Of a DNA stretch of 64,000 nucleotides, positions 29,551 to 39,711 are shown piece after piece (the first letter of the stretch is position 1; each line of letters starts with the position of its first letter). The stretch is from Synechococcus sp. PCC 7502 (GTDB taxonomy: Bacteria; Cyanobacteriota; Cyanobacteriia; Pseudanabaenales; Pseudanabaenaceae), in the NCBI RefSeq assembly GCF_000317085.1, contig NC_019702.1, positions 1 through 64,000 of the forward strand, read 5' to 3'. The position numbers and the translations under genes are program-made. Below the pieces are notes generated by a model that saw nothing but the letters and a program-made list of their open reading frames with translations, was not told the origin of the DNA and did not search any database.

Positions 29551-30600
29551 ATGAAAACAATTGTCTATCTAATGCACAGCAGTAGCGAACAATTAGATTT
29601 ATGGTTGCAAAATCTATCATCTCAGGATATTGAACTTGTTAATATTTCTCCTACGGATGACCTTGTTAATGTAGTCGAAAAAACTCCATCTAGCAGCCTG
29701 CCCAGCCTAATTTTAGTGGAAATGAGTATTCAATGTCCTGAGAGTAATTTGCTCCAGGCAAGTAAAGTAAGCAGATGGTGTAAAGATAATCAACCTTCTA
29801 TTCAGATTGTCTTCTTGACTACTCGCAGCGAATCAGAGCTTACAAAACTAGAACAGCGTTGGGCGACAAAGCAAGGATCTATGTGCATATTACCAAGACT
29901 TGATCAAGAAAATCTTAGCTCCCAAATTAGTCAGATTTACGGATATTTAAATTTAGAAGTACCGATCAAAATTCCCGATGTGGTTCCAGAAGTTTTGATT
30001 CCAGTGACCACAGATATTTCTCAAGACATTTCTAACCAATGGCTGGATAACGCCAAGTTACTAATTGAGAAAAAGGATTTTGCAGCAGCAATGAATCAAC
30101 TAAAGGAAATCATTAAAAATAATAAAGAAAGTGTAGATGCTTACTTATTATGTGGAGAAATCTTTACCCATCTTAAAAATCTTGAAAAGGCAGTTCAAGC
30201 GTATTCTGAGGCAATAAGTATAGATCCAAAGTGTGCAAAACCCTATTACAAAAGGGGTGTAACATACAATAGCCTGAAAAACTATCACGCCTCGATCTCT
30301 GACTTTAATATACTCATTAAGCTAGAGCCCAATTATCCTGAAGCATATAATGCCCGAGGATTGGCTCGCAAGGGGTTAGGTGATATTGAGGGGGCGCGCT
30401 TAGATTACAACCAAGCCATCAAAATCAACCCCACTTATGCCGAAGCATACTTAAATCGAGGGATGTTGCTATATAGCGTCGGCGAACAAACGGGGGCTCG
30501 CAATGACTATGAGCAAGCCGTAAAGCTCGACTCCCAGTATGAAGGTAGCTATTTTTCTTGGGCAAATAACACTGAGATGAAAGGACTTTCAGTATTTTGA
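29551..30600 (+). CDS. TPR-repeat protein with receiver-like N-terminus
   Basis: 349 residues. The first ~130 residues have the look of a degenerate receiver domain (ILVEMSIQCPES..., FLTTRSE), but no clear phosphoacceptor Asp pair is present. From about residue 163 to 335 there are about five TPR units with the A-x-x-x-Y/G-x-x-x motif, such as AVQAYSEAISIDP and ARLDYNQAIKINP. TPRs bind partner proteins. The GGDEF-EAL gene starts 29 bp downstream, so it may be a partner in c-di-GMP signalling; that is inference from position. Confidence 0.8.
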   Translation: MKTIVYLMHSSSEQLDLWLQNLSSQDIELVNISPTDDLVNVVEKTPSSSLPSLILVEMSIQCPESNLLQASKVSRWCKDNQPSIQIVFLTTRSESELTKLEQRWATKQGSMCILPRLDQENLSSQISQIYGYLNLEVPIKIPDVVPEVLIPVTTDISQDISNQWLDNAKLLIEKKDFAAAMNQLKEIIKNNKESVDAYLLCGEIFTHLKNLEKAVQAYSEAISIDPKCAKPYYKRGVTYNSLKNYHASISDFNILIKLEPNYPEAYNARGLARKGLGDIEGARLDYNQAIKINPTYAEAYLNRGMLLYSVGEQTGARNDYEQAVKLDSQYEGSYFSWANNTEMKGLSVF

Positions 30601-30629
30601 TAGCCTCCTAATTACACCATGAGATCACT

Positions 30630-32819
30630 ATGAATCTGTCAAATAATCAACCTAGTCCTGATCAACAGATTCAACACTTTAGTAAGCTGACTCAGCAAAG
30701 TTCGATGAAGGTTTTTGAGTGGGGAAACTCAAAGTTTCGAGCGATCTTTGCAGGTGCCGCATTTGGGATGGCGATCATTAATTTAGATGGGAAAATTATT
30801 GAAAGTAATTTAACTTTGCAACAGATGCTTGGATATGCCGAAAATGAACTATTTGGGGTTTCTCTGACTGATCTAATTCTGCCTGAAGATATTAATGATG
30901 GTTTTGAGTTTCTGACCGATTTCGCAATTACGGATCACCACCGCATAGACAAGCGTTGCATTTGCAAGCTAAACCAAGTTATTTGGGTGCGCCTGACCAT
31001 TTCATTAATTCGCAATATTGATAATTCGCCTCATTTTTTCATTGGTATTTGTGAAGATATTACCATTCAAAAACAGGCTCAGGAAATGAGTCATAGTGCT
31101 GAATTACTGCAGGTGATTTTAAATAATATCCCCCAATTAATTTTCTGGAAGGATCGCAATTCCATGTATCTGGGCTGTAATAAAGTCTTTGCAGATGCTA
31201 TGGGCTTAACTTCTCCCGAACAAATTATTGGGATGTATGATTACGATTTGCCTAGTATTACTTTTGCCGAAGCTGAAAAATATCGAGCAGTTGATCTGCA
31301 AATTATGGAAAGCGATCAAGCTCAACTGGGAATTATAGAATCTCAGCCAAATTCCAATGGTAAAGAAATGTGGGTGGAACGCAATAAAATTCCGATTCAT
31401 AATAGTTCTGGAGATGTAATTGGAATTTTGGGTACGCTTCAAGATATTACACTCAATAAACAAGCAGAAATCTCACTCAAAACATCGTTATCCAACCTTC
31501 AAGAAGTCCAAGCAAAACTGAAATATGATGCCTGCCATGATTCCCTAACGGGTCTTTACAATCGGTTTTGGCTAATCGAAAAGCTGAAGCAGATCATGGG
31601 TAAGAACAGTTTGTACGCTGTACTATTTATCGATCTCGATCGCTTTAAGGTAATTAATGATAGCTTAGGGCATTTAGTTGGAGATGAATTACTGAGACAA
31701 GTTGCCCAGAGACTACAAGAGTGTCTAACAAAAAATAATTCCACAGTCACTAGGCTTGGTGGCGATGAATTTATCCTACTTTTGGAAGATATTGATGATT
31801 TACCGATCGCTACTAATTTAGCAACCCAGATTCAATCACAATTGCGGCTGCCATTTAATCTCCATAATTACGAAATTTATATTACCGCCAGTATAGGGAT
31901 TACGTTTGGGATAAAGACATATCAACAACCTGAGGATATCTTAAGAGATGCTGATATTGCCATGTATCAGGCAAAAAGTAAGGGAAACGGTCGCTATGAA
32001 GTTTTTAATCCTGAAATTCTAGCGGGATTGATGGAACGGTTAAGCCTTGAGAATGATTTACGCAGAGCGATCGCCAACCAAGAATTTTTTTTAGACTATC
32101 AACCTTTGATTTCCTTATCCGATCAGAGTGTGTGTGGATTTGAAGCGTTAGTCCGTTGGCGGCATCCAGCTAAAGGCATAATTTCTCCCAACCGATTTAT
32201 TCCCATTGCCGAGGAAACTGGTTTAATTAACCCCTTAGGCTTTTGGATTCTGCGTGAAGCCTGTCAGCAAGCTCAATTTTGGCTTCAAGCATTTTATCAA
32301 CAGTCACCGTTCAGTATTAATGTCAATCTCTCGCCTATGCAACTGAAGCAACCAGATTTAGGATGTCAAGTTAGACAAATTCTTGCTGAAACTGGCTTAC
32401 CTGCTTCATGTTTAAAGTTGGAAATTACGGAAAGCTGCATACTAGAAACCGATAGCTCACAACTTATAATCCTCAATCAATTAAAAGAAATGGGAATTAA
32501 GCTTTGCATTGATGACTTTGGAACTGGCTATTCTTCCCTGGGGCGATTGCATGAGTTTCCCATTGACACCTTAAAAATTGATCGCTCATTTGTCAAGCGC
32601 ATTGACTCTGGAAGCACAGAAATTATCGAAATGATTTTGGCTTTAGCTAAGGGTTTGAATATGAATACAGTAGCTGAAGGCATAGAAAACTTGGAGCAAC
32701 TGCACAGGTTAATACAACTGGGCTGTCACTATGGGCAAGGCTATTTATTTGCACAACCACTCGATCTCCACGCTTCAACCCAATTTATTCGGAAATTTGC
32801 CAAAAAAAGTCTGACTTGA
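30630..32819 (+). CDS. PAS-PAS-GGDEF-EAL c-di-GMP turnover protein
   Basis: 729 residues. Two PAS domains (about 35-150 and 155-275) precede a GGDEF domain with an intact GGDEF motif (377-381) and an EAL domain with EAL at 505-507. EAL metal and catalytic residues look intact (NVNLSP, EITES, DDFGTGYSS, KIDRSF, AEGIE). So both synthesis and hydrolysis of cyclic di-GMP are possible. No membrane segment is visible, so it is probably cytosolic. Which activity dominates cannot be told from sequence. Confidence 0.92.
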   Translation: MNLSNNQPSPDQQIQHFSKLTQQSSMKVFEWGNSKFRAIFAGAAFGMAIINLDGKIIESNLTLQQMLGYAENELFGVSLTDLILPEDINDGFEFLTDFAITDHHRIDKRCICKLNQVIWVRLTISLIRNIDNSPHFFIGICEDITIQKQAQEMSHSAELLQVILNNIPQLIFWKDRNSMYLGCNKVFADAMGLTSPEQIIGMYDYDLPSITFAEAEKYRAVDLQIMESDQAQLGIIESQPNSNGKEMWVERNKIPIHNSSGDVIGILGTLQDITLNKQAEISLKTSLSNLQEVQAKLKYDACHDSLTGLYNRFWLIEKLKQIMGKNSLYAVLFIDLDRFKVINDSLGHLVGDELLRQVAQRLQECLTKNNSTVTRLGGDEFILLLEDIDDLPIATNLATQIQSQLRLPFNLHNYEIYITASIGITFGIKTYQQPEDILRDADIAMYQAKSKGNGRYEVFNPEILAGLMERLSLENDLRRAIANQEFFLDYQPLISLSDQSVCGFEALVRWRHPAKGIISPNRFIPIAEETGLINPLGFWILREACQQAQFWLQAFYQQSPFSINVNLSPMQLKQPDLGCQVRQILAETGLPASCLKLEITESCILETDSSQLIILNQLKEMGIKLCIDDFGTGYSSLGRLHEFPIDTLKIDRSFVKRIDSGSTEIIEMILALAKGLNMNTVAEGIENLEQLHRLIQLGCHYGQGYLFAQPLDLHASTQFIRKFAKKSLT

Positions 32820-33078
32820 TTGCATTCTTGGTCTTTATTACTTGGTCTTTTTATCAAATGCTCTCAAAGTTACTTTTCCGAGGCTGTGGAAAATAGTTGT
32901 GAGTCAGTGGGAAACTGCGATCACTTTGGCAAGCAATTCAGGATCAAGCCTTATCAATACTTTGACTAGAAATTGGGGACTAGAAATTTTGGGATCAAGC
33001 AAATTATGGCAAATTATGGTTTATTGGGTTTAGGTTGTTCTACCCATATTTAATCCAATGTTTAGCTGAGGCATAGTC

Positions 33079-34710
33079 ATGAAAAAGTATGCGATCGCTT
33101 TTGTAATTACCCTATTGATCACCCTAGTTTTTGCGCCCTTTGCTAGTACCCAATCCCGAACAGTAAATGTCAAAATACTAGCATTCAATGATTTTCATGG
33201 CAATTTAGAACCCGCTAACCTAAGCGTAAAGCTCCCCGACCAAACTACGGTTCCTGCTGGTGGGGTGGAATATTTAGCATCTCACATTGAAAAATTACGC
33301 AACACTAATGCCAATACGATAGTAGTATCTGCTGGGGATACCATTGGAGCCAGTCCTTTACTTTCAGCTTTATTCCATGATGAGCCAGCGATCGCCGCAT
33401 TAAATAAAGTCGGTTTAGATTTAAATGCTGTGGGTAATCACGAATTTGACCAAGGGGCATCGGAACTATTACGAATGCAAAATGGTGGATGTCATCACGA
33501 TGGTTGTCAGGTAGAACAATTTCAGGGAGCTAATTTTAAGTTTCTAGCCGCCAATGTAATTGATAAAAATACGGGTAAGACCATCTTTCCTGCTTACCAA
33601 ATTCGAGAATTTAACGGGATTAAAATCGCTTTTATTGGGATGACATTGGAGGGGACACCAAAAATTGTTTCACCATCTGGGGTAGCGGGACTAGAATTTA
33701 AAAATGAGGCAGATACGGTTAATGCCCTAGTCCCAGAGTTAAAAAAGCAGGGAATTAAAGCGATCGCTGTCCTATTACATGAAGGTGGATTGACCACAGG
33801 TGGCTATAATGAATGCCAAAATATTTCGGGGGCGATCGTTGATATTGTGAAACGTACCGATCCAGAGGTGGATTTATTTATTACTGGACATACCCATCAG
33901 GCATATAACTGTGTGATTGATCAACGCTATGTCACCAGTGCCTTATCCTTTGGGCGGCTAGTTACGGATATTGACCTGACCCTCGATCGCACCACAGGAA
34001 ATATAAGCCAGATCAAAGCTAATAATATAATTGTTACGCATAATTTACCAAAGGCGGCAGCTTTAACTAACTTAATTGCTAAATATCAAGCTGTGGCTAT
34101 GCCCTTGGCTAGTCGCAAAATTGGCTCCATCAAATCAGATATTAGCCGTGCTGTTAATATTGCGGGAGAGTCTCCCTTGGGTAAAATCATTGCCGATGCT
34201 CAATTGGCTGCTACTAGAACTGAAGGGACAGGTAATGCCGTGATCGCCTTTATGAATCCAGGGGGAATTCGGGCGGATTTAACCTATGGGGATGGTAATA
34301 TCACCTACGGACAGGCTTTTACTGTGCAACCTTTCGGCAATAGTTTAGTCACTATGACGGTAACAGGGGCGCAAATTAAGCAAATCTTAGAACAGCAGTT
34401 TGATAATCCTGTGGTGGGACAAAATCGAATTCTGCAGGTATCCCAAGGATTTAGCTATACTTGGACTGCTAACGCTCCCCTTGGTAATAAAGTCAGCAAT
34501 ATGAAACTCCATAATCAAAATATTGATCCCACGGCTGACTACAGAATTACTGTCAATAGTTTTCTTGCTGATGGCGGGGATAATTTCACGGGGTTCAAAG
34601 AAGGGCGCGATCGCTTGGGTGGAGTCTTGGATTTAGCTGCCCTAGAAGCATTTCTTCGGGTTAGATCGCCCTTAGAATCAAGTTCCAGCCCACGGATTAC
34701 GGTTAATTAG
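33079..34710 (+). CDS. Secreted 5'-nucleotidase / metallophosphatase
   Basis: 543 residues of the UshA/5'-nucleotidase family. A signal peptide (MKKYAIAFVITLL ...) is followed by the metallophosphatase core with NDFHGNL, GNHEFD and GHTHQAYN metal ligands, and a C-terminal nucleotidase domain with GGIRADL and FLADGGDNF. The enzyme probably releases phosphate from nucleotides in the periplasm. No Pho box is visible upstream. The GHL10-like secreted gene follows 20 bp later. Confidence 0.92.
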   Translation: MKKYAIAFVITLLITLVFAPFASTQSRTVNVKILAFNDFHGNLEPANLSVKLPDQTTVPAGGVEYLASHIEKLRNTNANTIVVSAGDTIGASPLLSALFHDEPAIAALNKVGLDLNAVGNHEFDQGASELLRMQNGGCHHDGCQVEQFQGANFKFLAANVIDKNTGKTIFPAYQIREFNGIKIAFIGMTLEGTPKIVSPSGVAGLEFKNEADTVNALVPELKKQGIKAIAVLLHEGGLTTGGYNECQNISGAIVDIVKRTDPEVDLFITGHTHQAYNCVIDQRYVTSALSFGRLVTDIDLTLDRTTGNISQIKANNIIVTHNLPKAAALTNLIAKYQAVAMPLASRKIGSIKSDISRAVNIAGESPLGKIIADAQLAATRTEGTGNAVIAFMNPGGIRADLTYGDGNITYGQAFTVQPFGNSLVTMTVTGAQIKQILEQQFDNPVVGQNRILQVSQGFSYTWTANAPLGNKVSNMKLHNQNIDPTADYRITVNSFLADGGDNFTGFKEGRDRLGGVLDLAALEAFLRVRSPLESSSSPRITVN

Positions 34711-34730
34711 TTATTTAAGTTATTTCAATC

Positions 34731-35921
34731 ATGAAAAAATGGATCAAGTCATTAATTCTCATCTGTTCTGGTTTAGCGATCGCTTTACTCCTGAATCTGG
34801 GTTTAAACCTACCGATTTGGGGGCAATCCTTACCAGAACTGCGGGGAGTATGGCTGACCAATGTTGATAGCGATGTACTTTTATCTCGTTCTAATTTAGA
34901 GCAGGCAATGGTGCGTTTGCAACGACTGAACTTTAATACGATCTATCCTACGGTTTGGCATGAGGGCTATACCCTTTACCCCAGTGAGGTTTCAGCAAAA
35001 TCCTTTGGACAGTCAATTCGTCCCGATCCCCAACTGCAAGGGCGAGATATGTTAGCTGATGCGGTGGAAATGGGACATAACAAAGGGCTAACGGTAATTC
35101 CCTGGTTTGAGTTTGGCTTGATGTCCGAGGAAAATGCCGAATTAACAAAAAAATATCCCCAATGGCTAACAACGCGTAAAGATGGCTCTAGTGTGTTTGT
35201 CTATGGTGATCACGGACAACATCGGTTTGTGTGGCTTAATCCTTTACGTCCCGAAGTCCAAAGCTTAATTGTGGATTTAATTACGGAAATTGTTTCTAAG
35301 TACGATGTCGATGGCATTCAGTTAGATGATCACTTTGGTCTGCCTGCGGAACTCGGCTACGATGATTTCACGATCGCTCTGTATAAACAGGATCATAACG
35401 GGCAGCTTCCCCCAGATAATCCTAAGGATTTGGAATGGACAAGGTGGCGATCGCAGTATATTACCGACCTCATGGTTAAAGTTAAGGTGGCGGTTAAAGC
35501 TGTTAAACCTAAGTGCATAATTTCTCTTTCCCCCAATCCCAAGGCTTTTTCCTACGAAAATTATCTCCAAGATTGGCACCGTTGGGTCAAAATGGGACTT
35601 TTAGATGAGCTAGTAATTCAAGTATATCGCTCGGATTTGGCAGGGTTTGAGAAAGAATTAATCAGTTCTGACCTAGTGGAAGTGCGCCAAACTATACCCG
35701 TGGGCATTGGCATCCTGACGGGTTTACGCACCCAAAAAGTCGATATGCAGCAAATATCAGCACAGATTAAATCTACTCGCAGTCGAGGGTTTCAAGGCTT
35801 TTCTTTTTTCTTTTATGAGACCCTTGGTAATCGAGATGGAGCATTTAAAAATTTATTATCCGCCAAGAGCGATCGCCCCCAAATTAGTCCGCAGATTAGT
35901 TCCCAAATCAGTAAATCTTAA
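34731..35921 (+). CDS. Secreted glycoside hydrolase-like protein, GHL10 family
   Basis: 396 residues. A signal peptide (MKKWIKSLILICSGL ...) is followed by a TIM-barrel-like region with the family start ELRGVWLTNVDSDVL, then IYPTVWHEG and GIQLDDHFGLP. This is the GHL10 (formerly DUF187) family, with unproven carbohydrate substrates. It is likely cotranscribed with the 5'-nucleotidase. The C-terminus is a short Ser/Gln tail. Confidence 0.85.
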   Translation: MKKWIKSLILICSGLAIALLLNLGLNLPIWGQSLPELRGVWLTNVDSDVLLSRSNLEQAMVRLQRLNFNTIYPTVWHEGYTLYPSEVSAKSFGQSIRPDPQLQGRDMLADAVEMGHNKGLTVIPWFEFGLMSEENAELTKKYPQWLTTRKDGSSVFVYGDHGQHRFVWLNPLRPEVQSLIVDLITEIVSKYDVDGIQLDDHFGLPAELGYDDFTIALYKQDHNGQLPPDNPKDLEWTRWRSQYITDLMVKVKVAVKAVKPKCIISLSPNPKAFSYENYLQDWHRWVKMGLLDELVIQVYRSDLAGFEKELISSDLVEVRQTIPVGIGILTGLRTQKVDMQQISAQIKSTRSRGFQGFSFFFYETLGNRDGAFKNLLSAKSDRPQISPQISSQISKS

Positions 35922-35929
35922 GCCTTGAA

Positions 35930-36499
35930 TTATAAAACCTTCTCAATGCGGCGATCGGGAAGAAACCAAATAATTGCCACCAGCACATAGAGCGAAAATC
36001 CCAGCCAAGAATTAACAAAGGATAATAAAATCCCCAAGGCATAAATTCCTAAGGAAACCTTACCTTTTATATCTTTACCGATCGCAATCGCCAAGGTTGA
36101 TCCTGCACCGTGATGGGAAATTAAAGTAATACTCAAAATCGTGTAAGCGATCGCCGCAAAAAATAGAACCACGCCATACATGGCAACAGGTAGAGACGCA
36201 AAGTGGTTTTCCCCTGTCCACCCAGTCACAAACGGAATTAGGGATAACCAAAATAGCAGATGTAAATTCGCCCATAACACATGACCATTTATCCTTTCCA
36301 CCACTTGAAATAGATGGTGATGGTTGTTCCAGTAAATGCCAAGGATGATAAAACTGATTACATAACTTAAAAATACGGGAAATAAGGGACTCAATGCGGT
36401 CAAGTCTTCACCGTGGGGAACTTTTAATTCCAGCACCATAATCGTAATAATAATTGCGATCACCCCGTCACTAAATGCTTCTAATCTTCCTCTATCCAT
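35930..36499 (-). CDS. TMEM175-family membrane protein (potassium channel-like)
   Basis: 189 residues with about six membrane segments. The family motif RxxxFSDG appears at residues 5-12 (RLEAFSDG), which is the pore signature of TMEM175/DUF1211 proteins. Bacterial members conduct potassium in some species. It converges on the GHL10 gene with a gap of 8 bp. Confidence 0.85.
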   Translation of the reverse strand: MDRGRLEAFSDGVIAIIITIMVLELKVPHGEDLTALSPLFPVFLSYVISFIILGIYWNNHHHLFQVVERINGHVLWANLHLLFWLSLIPFVTGWTGENHFASLPVAMYGVVLFFAAIAYTILSITLISHHGAGSTLAIAIGKDIKGKVSLGIYALGILLSFVNSWLGFSLYVLVAIIWFLPDRRIEKVL

Positions 36500-36572
36500 A
36501 GTGGTAAACCATGCCCGCTAATTAATACCGAGATTTTAAGGGAAAGTAGAGTTAAGAGCGAGTTTATTTAAT

Positions 36573-37583
36573 CTATTTAAGCAAATCAGCAATTAGGCTA
36601 GCGGTCACAGGGGCAAGTAAAATCCCATTGCGATAATGTCCCGTGGCTAAGATCAGATTACTATACTTAGGGCAAATTTCTAAAATCGGGATTTCCTCGG
36701 GGGCATGGGGACGAAACCCCCACCAAGTTGATTGAATATTCATGTTGGCGATCGCTGGATAGAGGCGAATAGCATTATTTAGTAAGGTCGCAATCCCCTT
36801 CGCCGTATTTCCCGCTAAAAATCCCACATCTTCTACACTGGCACCAATAATGATCCTGCCATCGAGCCGAGGCACAATATACACATCATCACTAAACAGG
36901 ACGGTTTTCAAGCTGCGATTTGGATCAAATACTGACAACATCTGTCCCTTGCGGGGTGATATGGGTAATGGGATTAACTCCTTTGTCCATGCCCCCGTTG
37001 CCAAAATATAGCGATCTCCTTGTATATTGCCTTGACTGGTAACTAATTGGGTAACATGGTGATGATCAGTGGCAATGCTATAAACACTAACCCCTTCCAA
37101 AATTTTGACAGAGTTTTGGCGTAGAGCCGCTAATAAAACTTGGGCTAAGGCACGATTATCAACTTGGGCATCCTGATCAAACCATAGTCCTCCGACCACA
37201 TTATGACTTAATCCCGATTGCATCGCTTTAACTTGCTGGCGATCGCAATACTGAGGCAGATTCTGTAAATTATGTTTCCAAACTAAGACTTCATTCATAT
37301 AAGGCGACAAAATTCCACATTGCCAATAGCCACATTCCATCCCCGTTAAGCCTTGTAGTTTACTAATCCAATTTGGGTAAAGACCCCGACTGCGTAGTGC
37401 CAAATCCAATAAATTTCCCGATAATCGCTCCGCTTGAGGTGCTAACATCCCTGCCGCCGCCCAAGTTGCCCCCATGCCACAGGTATTACGTTCAATAATC
37501 GTTACTTCTGCCCCTACCAGCGATAATTCCCATGCGATCGATAAACCAATAATGCCGCCGCCAATAATTAATACATCAGTCAT
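36573..37583 (-). CDS. thiO: Glycine oxidase ThiO
   Basis: FAD enzyme that oxidises glycine to iminoglycine for the thiazole part of thiamine. 336 residues, with the dinucleotide-binding GGGIIGLSIAWEL at the N-terminus and the DAO-type motifs ATWAAAGMLAP and ATGHYRNGI. Length is typical of ThiO. In some cyanobacteria it is fused to ThiG; here it stands alone. Other DAO-family oxidases remain possible. Confidence 0.85.
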   Translation of the reverse strand: MTDVLIIGGGIIGLSIAWELSLVGAEVTIIERNTCGMGATWAAAGMLAPQAERLSGNLLDLALRSRGLYPNWISKLQGLTGMECGYWQCGILSPYMNEVLVWKHNLQNLPQYCDRQQVKAMQSGLSHNVVGGLWFDQDAQVDNRALAQVLLAALRQNSVKILEGVSVYSIATDHHHVTQLVTSQGNIQGDRYILATGAWTKELIPLPISPRKGQMLSVFDPNRSLKTVLFSDDVYIVPRLDGRIIIGASVEDVGFLAGNTAKGIATLLNNAIRLYPAIANMNIQSTWWGFRPHAPEEIPILEICPKYSNLILATGHYRNGILLAPVTASLIADLLK

Positions 37584-37708
37584 TTATCACCAAGAAGCTA
37601 GTACAATTTTTGGCAAAGGGTCTTCACCTTAGTTTTATCTTTGGTTTTATCCTTATAAATATAAATTTAAATACAGTTAAATATAAATCTACTTACTAAT
37701 AGAATAAA

Positions 37709-38302
37709 TTGGAACAGCAAAAAAATTTCGGGTCTTGGTGGGCAAGTCAAAAAGAAAATATCCGCACAATTGTAATTGCAGTGATTGTGGCGATTTTACT
37801 CAGAACATTTGTCATAGAACCACGATATATTCCATCTGCATCCATGGAACCCACCCTACATATTGAAGACCGCATCATTGTAGAAAAGGTGAGTAATTGG
37901 TGGCGATCGCCCCAGAGAGGAGAAATTTTAGTTTTTTATCCGCCAGAGTCGCCATTAATTGAAGATAATACCAAGGCATATATCAAGCGTGTCATTGGTT
38001 TGCCCGGTGAATTAATATCTATCCATGATGGACAAGTATTTATTAATGGGAAGCCCCTAAATGAACCCTATATTCTTGAACCCATAGACTATTACCTACC
38101 TGCTAATCCTCTGAATTCAGCGATCAAAGTTCCTGAAAATACCTATTGGATGATGGGCGATAATCGCAATAATAGTAACGATTCCCACGTGTGGGGATTT
38201 CTCCCTGAACAAAATATTGTCGGTAAAGCCATAGTGCGATTTTTCCCATGGGATGGACGCGCAGGTATTCTCGAACATCCAAGCTACGAACCTAATAATT
38301 AG
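37709..38302 (+). CDS. lepB: Signal peptidase I
   Basis: Cleaves signal peptides from exported proteins. The 197-residue protein has one N-terminal membrane segment (about 18-35), the catalytic Ser45 in PSASMEPT, the catalytic Lys93 in YIKRVIGLPG, and the box GDNRNNSNDSHVWG. The start is TTG at 37709. Its stop overlaps the convergent HEAT-repeat gene by 4 bp. Confidence 0.96.
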   Translation: MEQQKNFGSWWASQKENIRTIVIAVIVAILLRTFVIEPRYIPSASMEPTLHIEDRIIVEKVSNWWRSPQRGEILVFYPPESPLIEDNTKAYIKRVIGLPGELISIHDGQVFINGKPLNEPYILEPIDYYLPANPLNSAIKVPENTYWMMGDNRNNSNDSHVWGFLPEQNIVGKAIVRFFPWDGRAGILEHPSYEPNN

Positions 38303-38958
38303 CCTAATAATATCTTGGCAATTTCTGATACCTGTGACGCAGTGTCCTCAGTTAACGTTTTCAGACTAGCGATCGCAGGCTCTGTCCCAATATTTGCGAA
38401 AGCCTGTGCCAAACGGTGACGCACTTGCCAGTCTGGATGCTCCACAAGGGGTAATAATAAATCCAAGCTCCTTACATCCCCCAATTCACCCAATGCCCCA
38501 ATTGCTGCGATTTTAACTAGATCATTAGGATTATGCGCCAAAGCATCTGCTAAAAGCTCAAAACCCCGTTGATCCCCTAATTCTCCCAAAGCCGCAATAA
38601 TACTAAACTGCATCATCCAGTCCGTGGTATTTCGATAGGCATTAGCCAAATGGGTAAAGGCATCAGTCAGCTTTAAGGCTCCAATGGCATCCGCCGCCGC
38701 CGCCCGCACATCTATTTCTGGATCAGTTAATAGGCGGTCACACAAAATCTGACCAGATTGCTCTAAATTATGATTGCCAATGGTTGCTAATTGACTGACA
38801 GCATCATAACGAATTCTAGTATGGGGATCGCTAGTAGCAATAGCTACAAATTCAAACCTTTCCGCTACAGCTAAACCCCTACTTTGAGCCAAAGCTTGCA
38901 TGCGATCGCCGTAATTATCAGACTTAAGCTGGTTACGGAGCAAGTCAATATCTATCAT
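38299..38958 (-). CDS. HEAT-repeat protein, NblB-like
   Basis: 219 residues made of HEAT/PBS-lyase repeats such as RIRYDAVSQLATIG and VRAAAADAIGALK. The size and repeat order match NblB, which attacks phycobilisome chromophores during nutrient starvation. I chose ATG at 38958 (MIDIDLLRNQLK); a GTG at 38985 adds nine residues. The 66-residue gene lies just upstream. Bilin lyase subunits share the fold, so NblB is the best but not the only reading. Confidence 0.75.
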   Translation of the reverse strand: MIDIDLLRNQLKSDNYGDRMQALAQSRGLAVAERFEFVAIATSDPHTRIRYDAVSQLATIGNHNLEQSGQILCDRLLTDPEIDVRAAAADAIGALKLTDAFTHLANAYRNTTDWMMQFSIIAALGELGDQRGFELLADALAHNPNDLVKIAAIGALGELGDVRSLDLLLPLVEHPDWQVRHRLAQAFANIGTEPAIASLKTLTEDTASQVSEIAKILLG

Positions 38959-38984
38959 TATGTGATTTTGTGCTAATAAGTACA

Positions 38985-39185
38985 CTAATAAGCTAAGGTT
39001 TCTAGGGTTTCACGCAGATAGCTAGTTACCAGTTCATCAATGCGATCGGAGTTTAGCTCCTGTTTCTGATCTTTACCGTAGGTTTCTGCTAATCTAGTGC
39101 GTCTCCACTTTTCAAAACCACTGCTACCTGCAATTACTTGCTTAAGGGATTCCCAATTTTTGGTGTCTGGCTGGGTGAGATTCAT
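38985..39185 (-). CDS. Small conserved protein upstream of HEAT-repeat gene
   Basis: Not recognised. The 66-residue protein starts MNLTQPDTKNW and contains a basic KWRRTRLAETYG segment and a C-terminal SYLRETLETLAY helix. No membrane segment. Its stop is about 26 bp before the ATG of the HEAT gene, so they are probably cotranscribed. Confidence 0.6.
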   Translation of the reverse strand: MNLTQPDTKNWESLKQVIAGSSGFEKWRRTRLAETYGKDQKQELNSDRIDELVTSYLRETLETLAY

Positions 39186-39321
39186 ATTTAGCTTTCCTCT
39201 GGCTAGGTTTAGGCTAACTCTTAACTATTTTAATAACTGTTTACTTGCGAGATTTACTTTCGAGATAATGTTAAGAGCTAATGTAAATACTAGCACCTTC
39301 TTTCCTGAAGTATTTGTAACT

Positions 39322-39705
39322 ATGAATGCAGTCCAAACTTCTTTGCGTCCCAGTTATGCTATACCCGCCGTAGTTGGCATAGTTGGCATCGGGCTATGGT
39401 TTCTCAAATTTTGGGCGATCGCTGGCTTTTTGATCCTATTTAGCCTATTTTTAACTTTTCAAACCGCCACATTATTATTGGTTTTTACACCTACAGCCTT
39501 AGATATTTATCGTAATCGCACTTTAACTCGACAATTTCCCTACCAAGACTGGCAAAATTGGCAGATTTTTTGGCAACCAGTTCCGATCCTGTTCTATTTT
39601 AAGGAAGTTAAAAGTATTCATTTTTTACCAATAATTTTTGATGCCCATGCCCTGAAAGCTAACCTTGAACAACACTGTCCAAAAGCCATAGATCAAAAGT
39701 TATAA
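39322..39705 (+). CDS. DUF3119 family membrane protein
   Basis: 127 residues with two membrane segments (about 14-27 and 32-55). The C-terminal part FYFKEVKSIHFLPIIFDAHAL matches the cyanobacterial DUF3119 family, of unknown function. I chose ATG at 39322 (MNAVQTSLRPSYAIP). The open frame goes back to 39097, but that part overlaps the divergent gene and looks like chance; an ATG at 39268 is also possible. Confidence 0.75.
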   Translation: MNAVQTSLRPSYAIPAVVGIVGIGLWFLKFWAIAGFLILFSLFLTFQTATLLLVFTPTALDIYRNRTLTRQFPYQDWQNWQIFWQPVPILFYFKEVKSIHFLPIIFDAHALKANLEQHCPKAIDQKL

Positions 39706-39711
39706 ATCAAA

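Noticed and set aside
32842-33033. 63-codon open frame between the GGDEF-EAL and the 5'-nucleotidase genes
   Set aside because: No recognisable motif and Trp-rich composition; I see no support for a real gene.
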